From: Oceanospirillaceae bacterium
Lineage (GTDB): Bacteria > Pseudomonadota > Gammaproteobacteria > Pseudomonadales > Balneatricaceae
Direction: 5' to 3'
Assembly (NCBI GenBank): GCA_013215375.1
Contig: JABSRB010000011.1
Location: 124,001-188,000, forward strand
Length of the DNA: 64,000 nt
The translations under genes were made by a program, and so were the position numbers. Under the pieces are notes generated by a model. That model worked only from the letters and a program-made list of their open reading frames with translations. It made no database searches and had not been told where the DNA came from. Position 1 is the first letter of the stretch; each line of letters starts with the position of its first letter. Of the stretch, positions 60,969 through 64,000 are shown piece by piece.

Positions 60969-61868
60969 ATGCCTAGAATTAATCAGTTAGAAAGTTTAAA
61001 AGTACTTAAAGCCGTCGTGGAGTGTGGCAGCTTCACCGCAGCTGCTGCGCGACTCAACATTTCCGCAGCGAGAGTTTCCAAATCTATTGAGCAATTGGAG
61101 TTCAATCTAGAGGCGGTACTGTTCAATCGCAGCACCCGTCAAATGCAGATAACCGACAGCGGCAAACATTGCTACAACCGTGCGCTGGTGATGATTAAGC
61201 AGTGGCAAGACTTAAAAGAGCAACTGGTTGAGTCGCACGAAAGCACTAAAGGTAATTTGCACATCAGCGCACCGATGAGCTGGGGGCTGGACATACTGGC
61301 TCCGATCATTGAAGCCTTCATGCAGCAGTATCCAGATATCACACTTGATGTACAATTAAGCGATCAGCAAGTCAATGTACTTGAAGGCCAGTTTGATCTA
61401 GTGCTGCGATTAACCAACCAGCTTTCAGACAGCAACTTGATTTGCCGAAAGATCACCAATTATCCATTCATCGCCTGCGCATCACCGGGCTATTTAGCCG
61501 CACATGGAGAGCCTAAAGAGCCCAACCAACTGCAAGACCACTGCTGCTTGATGTATACCCTTCCCGGTGCCACTCGTAAATGGCAGTTTATCAAAGGGCG
61601 TAAATCGATAGATGTGTACTTGAAACCACAGTTACTATCCAATAATAGTAAGCTGCTGCACACAGCTTTGCTCTCTGGTCGTGGCATAGCCTTGATCCCT
61701 GAGTTTATGGTGACTAAAGACCTAGCAGCGGCGCAGTTAATTCCCATTTTCAAGGATTACAGTAGTAAAGATTTGAATTTATATTCGCTGCGACCCAGCA
61801 ATAGTATGCCCTCACATCGGCTGAAAGTTTTTCATGATTTTTTAAGTCAAAAAATACAGCAACGCTAG
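60969..61868 (+). CDS. LysR-family regulator
   Basis: A 299-residue LysR protein with helix-turn-helix 'NQLESLKVLKAVVECGSFTAAAARLNISAARVSKSIEQLEFNLEAVLFNRSTRQMQIT' and a full effector domain. It is of the group often paired with oxidoreductase genes, and the shared ~100-bp promoter with the Old Yellow Enzyme gene suggests control of it. The ATG is used; a TTG two codons earlier is the alternative, and the ribosome site is weak. The end of the gene is ~100 bases from the cassette-array boundary. Confidence 0.9.
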   Translation: MPRINQLESLKVLKAVVECGSFTAAAARLNISAARVSKSIEQLEFNLEAVLFNRSTRQMQITDSGKHCYNRALVMIKQWQDLKEQLVESHESTKGNLHISAPMSWGLDILAPIIEAFMQQYPDITLDVQLSDQQVNVLEGQFDLVLRLTNQLSDSNLICRKITNYPFIACASPGYLAAHGEPKEPNQLQDHCCLMYTLPGATRKWQFIKGRKSIDVYLKPQLLSNNSKLLHTALLSGRGIALIPEFMVTKDLAAAQLIPIFKDYSSKDLNLYSLRPSNSMPSHRLKVFHDFLSQKIQQR

Positions 61869-61973
61869 GAACTAGCCTGTGGTCGAGTTATAAAGTTTGC
61901 AATTGGGCGAGCGTTGATTGGTCCTTATGAGTATCAAAAAATACTATAAAGCGGACTTTTTAGATCAGGAATC

Positions 61974-62062
61974 ACAACAAACGTTGAGGGACCTTAAGGT
62001 TTGGCCGCTTCTGTTTTGGCCAAAGTTTAAAACGTCTGCCTACCTGCGCTTTGTTGGGTCTA
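61974..62062 (-). mobile_element. Probable terminal attC-like site of the cassette array
   Basis: On the minus strand CAACAAAGCG near 62062 pairs with CGTTTGTTG near 61974, and an inner TTTGGCC/GGCCAAA hairpin (62000-62024) completes an extended imperfect palindrome. It follows the last cassette gene and precedes chromosomal genes. The R box on the distal side is degenerate, so confidence is limited. Confidence 0.45.
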
Positions 62063-62109
62063 TTTGTTGGGTCTATTTGTTAGGTCTATTTGTTAGGTCT
62101 ATTTGTTAG
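62050..62109 (-). repeat. 13-bp tandem repeat containing attC R''-like boxes
   Basis: Four copies plus a partial copy of TTTGTTRGGTCTA; on the minus strand, TAGACCTAACAAA units. Each carries CCTAAC or CCCAAC, the RYYYAAC end box of an attC, and the first unit supplies the TAG stop of the last cassette gene. Confidence 0.88.
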
Positions 62110-62377
62110 ACTTAATTAATTCACGGTCTTCTATATATGTATACTGCCGCCAGCGATAGGAAGGTATTTCCCCTTTCTCTATCCAAGACACCAGCTGCTG
62201 CATAGGGATTCTTCTCGCTTCTGCATAATCTTCTAATAAGATAGGGCTCTGGATATGCGACCTTGCTTGTTGAAGACCTATTGTTCTAGCTTCTTCTAAA
62301 GTTGCCGATCTACTCAACATTCTAAACAGTTGCCAGACAACGAGTAGTAAAGCAACAATCAATAATAGCCTTATCAT
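62099..62377 (-). CDS. Membrane-anchored excisionase-like HTH protein (cassette gene)
   Basis: A 92-residue protein. An N-terminal membrane helix (about residues 3-20, IRLLLIVALLLVVWQLF) is followed by a basic linker and then 'LLEDYAEARRIPMQQLVSWIEKGEIPSYRWRQYTYIEDREL', which matches the excisionase/AlpA-type winged helix pattern (xEaAxxxgv...v...GxIPxxRxxxxxxI...L). A membrane-tethered DNA-binding domain of this kind is unusual. AGAG lies eight bases before the ATG. The stop lies inside the 13-bp attC-like repeat, as expected for a cassette gene. Function unknown. Confidence 0.65.
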   Translation of the reverse strand: MIRLLLIVALLLVVWQLFRMLSRSATLEEARTIGLQQARSHIQSPILLEDYAEARRIPMQQLVSWIEKGEIPSYRWRQYTYIEDRELIKSNK

Positions 62378-62443
62378 TTCAAACTCTCTTCTTTCTATTA
62401 AATCAGATCATCAGTGACGATTTATAGTTATTGAAATTCCAAA

Positions 62444-62555
62444 ATTTAACACATCAAACAGCGGATTGTGAATGTTGGCGGCTTTGTACGTGTTTTTGCC
62501 AAAGAGAGGACAGCACACGGAGTTCCGTAAGCTGTATTTCCACTTTCAGTTAAAA
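62444..62555 (-). mobile_element. attC-like cassette recombination site
   Basis: On the minus strand the R'' box TTTTAAC contains the stop codon (TAA) of the preceding gene and GTTAAAT (GTTRRRY) closes the 112-bp site, with 'CCGCTGTTTGATGTGTTAAAT'-type R'/L' sequence. It has no evident core match to the other sites, so it may be a different lineage of attC. Confidence 0.55.
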
Positions 62556-62912
62556 ACCCCAATGATCAATTTTAGTGACTATTCCCTGTAGGTTGAATGA
62601 CACCCTAACAAGTTTCTCATCCCTTTCATTGACTGAACCAGACTCAACCTTTCTTTGGATTAAGTACCAATAGGTTTTACCTATAACTTTAGGGCGCAAT
62701 TTTTGTGCTCCATACAAATCACGAACTTCATCTGGGTTTGGTAAACTTAGCAAAACTTGATCGATGGAATCTCCGACCTTTATGTTTGTGAACTGGGAAT
62801 TTATCAGTTCGGCTCTCTCAGGGCTTGCATTATACGGATACTCCACAACAGCCTCAGCTGACACAACTAGCGGTAAAAAAAGGGCTATAAACACAACTAC
62901 GAATTTATTCAT
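62550..62912 (-). CDS. Secreted BamE/SmpA-like small protein (cassette gene)
   Basis: A 120-residue protein with signal peptide MNKFVVVFIALFLPLVVSAEA. The mature part 'INSQFTNIKVGDSIDQVLLSLPNPDEVRDLYG...VIGKTYWYLIQR...KLVRVSFNLQGIVTKIDHWGF' follows the pattern of the SmpA/OmlA (BamE) fold: 'I..G.s..qVl..lp.P', W-Y strand, 'V.FN..G.V'. No lipobox cysteine, so it is probably periplasmic. AGGA lies six bases before the ATG used; 27 more upstream codons run through the preceding attC site and are rejected. The stop codon is inside the next attC box. Confidence 0.7.
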   Translation of the reverse strand: MNKFVVVFIALFLPLVVSAEAVVEYPYNASPERAELINSQFTNIKVGDSIDQVLLSLPNPDEVRDLYGAQKLRPKVIGKTYWYLIQRKVESGSVNERDEKLVRVSFNLQGIVTKIDHWGF

Positions 62913-62926
62913 GGCTTCCTTGCAGA

Positions 62927-63025
62927 GCTTACGCCTTTGTTTAGTGTGGCTGTATAGAACGAAGCACGAGTGGCGTGAAAGCAGTCCCTGCATCCGCGAA
63001 TTGCGAAATCATACTCTTGTTATGT
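62927..63025 (-). mobile_element. attC-like cassette recombination site
   Basis: A 99-bp site. The R'' box ACATAAC includes the stop codon of the preceding gene. The core (62946-62981, plus-strand GTGGCTGTATAGAACGAAGC...) is homologous to the cores at 63358-63393 and 33876-33911. The R' end is degenerate (GCGTAAGC instead of GCGTTAGGC). Confidence 0.7.
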
Positions 63026-63325
63026 ATTTTTTCGACGATATACTACCATCCAGAAATATACAAAAATTGCTAGCCAGTGCAGAAAAAACAAACTAAAACC
63101 GACTAGTATTGGCCACTTTGTATCTTTATGTTTAAAGAAGTCTGCCAGCATTAATATCCAAAACCCAAAAAAAGTAATGAGCACCGTTGGTATGCCAATC
63201 TTTGCGTATAAAGGGGCTTCATTCCAACCACCTTCATATGAATATTGATCTAATACCCCTGTAAAAGCACCTAACAGTAATGTAACTACAACAAAAGTAT
63301 ACCAAAAACCTACAAGATTTTTCAT
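63020..63325 (-). CDS. Small membrane protein (cassette gene)
   Basis: A 101-residue protein with three predicted membrane helices: 'LVGFWYTFVVVTLLLGAFTGVL', 'IGIPTVLITFFGFWILMLADFF' and 'WPILVGFSLFFLHWLAIFVYFWMVV', separated by short polar loops. GAGG lies just before the ATG and overlaps the R' box (GTTAGGA) of the attC-like site upstream; its stop codon lies in the R'' box of the next. That is a compact cassette. The family is unknown. Confidence 0.65.
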   Translation of the reverse strand: MKNLVGFWYTFVVVTLLLGAFTGVLDQYSYEGGWNEAPLYAKIGIPTVLITFFGFWILMLADFFKHKDTKWPILVGFSLFFLHWLAIFVYFWMVVYRRKNT

Positions 63326-63330
63326 ACCTC

Positions 63331-63438
63331 TCCTAACTCATTACGCCATTGTTTGAGGTGGCTGTAACAGAACGAGGAACGAGTGGCGTGAAAACCGTCC
63401 AGCAGCTGGAAGATGCGAAAATCATATTTTTGTTAGGT
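63331..63438 (-). mobile_element. attC-like cassette recombination site
   Basis: A 108-bp site with R'' ACCTAAC (exact RYYYAAC) and R' GTTAGGA paired as six-base outer arms CCTAAC/GTTAGG. The inner CGCAT/ATGGCG pair resembles L boxes. The conserved core GGCTGTAACAGAACGAGGAA (63359-63378) matches the site at 33855-33967. It is the best attC match in the window. Confidence 0.78.
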
Positions 63439-63497
63439 AAAGTTTCTTAAAATGGATAATAACAATTTTCTTCGGCTATGTTCATCTACTAACCTCT

Positions 63498-63890
63498 CTA
63501 CCAAATCGACTTTTTATAATAGCTGTACTGAATTAGGCCCCAGACCTGTGGCACAGCCAAGAATACGATAGACAACATTAACATATCCACTGCTACATAA
63601 TTAAAGCCCTGTGCGTCAACAGCTTGCCAAATATACGCAAAATAGAAGGCAGACCATAAAACAAAAACAGGGGTAAAAGCCCGCCAAAATACAGAAATAA
63701 AATATGGTTTAGTGTAAATATAACCTCGTAGGCCAATAAGAGCAGTAAGCAACATTATCCAGTTTGGAAGATCTAAAAGTAAGGTTTCAATTCCTTCACT
63801 AAAAGTATTGAAACCAAACATTAGAGAAGGCGTACTATTAACCCACTGTATTAAACAGAACCAAAAATATATCTTCCAAGCTAGTTTCAA
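63498..63890 (-). CDS. Small polytopic membrane protein (cassette gene)
   Basis: A ~130-residue protein with four predicted membrane helices ('IYFWFCLIQWVN', 'LLLDLPNWIMLLTALIGLRGYIY', 'VFWRAFTPVFVLWSAFYFAYIW' and 'YVAVDMLMLSIVFLAVPQVWGLIQY'). The start is taken at TTG (63890), with GGAG six bases upstream. Longer in-frame codons run into the attC site at 63906 and are rejected. It resembles many hypothetical small membrane proteins in integron cassettes; no function can be assigned. Confidence 0.6.
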   Translation of the reverse strand: MKLAWKIYFWFCLIQWVNSTPSLMFGFNTFSEGIETLLLDLPNWIMLLTALIGLRGYIYTKPYFISVFWRAFTPVFVLWSAFYFAYIWQAVDAQGFNYVAVDMLMLSIVFLAVPQVWGLIQYSYYKKSIW

Positions 63891-63905
63891 TAATTTCTCC
63901 GATAT

Positions 63906-64000
63906 GCCTAACGCCAGCCACAACAGCGTTGCGGATCTGGAGATTTTTGTGCGGCTTTTTGCACAAAAAGTGACTGGTCTGCGGAGTCTACTTGCTGATT
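63906..64000 (-). mobile_element. attC-like site continuing past the window end
   Basis: The R' box GTTAGGC (plus strand GCCTAAC, 63906-63912) is preceded on the minus strand by TGTGGCTGGC and a GCAACGCTGT stretch, typical of attC ends, followed by a TTTTTGTGC-type hairpin arm. The partner R'' box lies beyond 64000, so the site and the array are incomplete here. Confidence 0.62.

Noticed and set aside
61918-62109. 63-codon open frame at the array boundary
   Set aside because: It runs through the terminal attC-like palindrome and the 13-bp tandem repeat, in the opposite sense to the cassette genes.
62913-62993. N-terminal extension of the BamE-like cassette gene
   Set aside because: The added 27 codons run through the attC-like site, and a good ribosome site lies directly before the internal ATG that starts a clear signal peptide.

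Overview
The window looks like a chromosomal segment of a free-living, probably marine, gammaproteobacterium. This rests on gene content: a CydX-containing cytochrome bd operon, CcoG, several methyl-accepting chemotaxis proteins, GGDEF-EAL signalling, osmolyte and hydroxyproline catabolism, and integron-type cassettes with attC-like sites. Base composition is below 50% G+C by eye. I cannot name the genus. No rRNA, tRNA, phage, IS transposase, integrase or CRISPR array was recognised.

Layout. 0-6 kb: a chemotaxis receptor, a two-gene envelope unit with PEGA/transthyretin-like domains, a cytoplasmic SNase-like nuclease and a MocR regulator. 6-13 kb: orphan ccoG, an AraC regulator, a GcvA-like LysR divergent from a dimethylglycine/sarcosine dehydrogenase, and a GST. 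13.7-20.1 kb: an arabino-oligosaccharide locus (two ABC permeases, binding protein, LacI regulator, GH43 arabinofuranosidase, MalK-type ATPase). 20.8-24.4 kb: a fused double solute-binding protein and an adenine deaminase. 24.7-27.5 kb: a large chemotaxis receptor. 28-33 kb: a trans-4-hydroxyproline degradation set (aldehyde dehydrogenase, DapA-like deaminase, FCD-GntR regulator, proline-racemase-type epimerase), with a 13-bp motif shared by the regulator and epimerase promoters. 33.4-36.5 kb: accessory island with three small cassette-like genes, attC-like sites, a RelE/Xre toxin-antitoxin pair and a short conserved hypothetical. 37-47 kb: EamA transporter, another chemotaxis receptor, a decayed duplicate of a LysR/NAD(P)-binding locus, the intact version of that locus, and a GGDEF-EAL protein. 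47-51.5 kb: GSTs, Tag glycosylase, GNAT, RDD, LysE and an amino-acid binding protein. 51.8-59 kb: a GbsR-type regulator and cydABXDC, behind a near-consensus FNR box and a palindrome. 59-61.9 kb: NTF2-like protein, Old Yellow Enzyme and LysR. 61.9-64 kb: the end of an integron cassette array (genes on the minus strand separated by attC-like sites), running off the window.

Two layers of structure lie on top of the genes. First, short tandem repeats with 7-bp (occasionally 8- or 13-bp) units sit at or inside the stop codons of at least seven genes. The units differ in sequence but carry a stop triplet in the reading direction, and several sit beside four copies of a ~115-bp hairpin repeat. Second, palindromic MITE-like elements (three related pieces of one family, one ~168-bp element with 18-bp inverted ends, and one ~155-bp element) occupy promoter regions.

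The most interesting region is the cassette material. The attC-like sites at 33.9 kb and at 62.9-63.4 kb share a conserved core although they lie ~29 kb apart, and no integrase is in the window. This suggests one array plus an outlier cluster. Cassette products include a HEPN-motif protein, a membrane-anchored excisionase-like HTH protein, a BamE/SmpA-like secreted protein and several small membrane proteins of unknown role.
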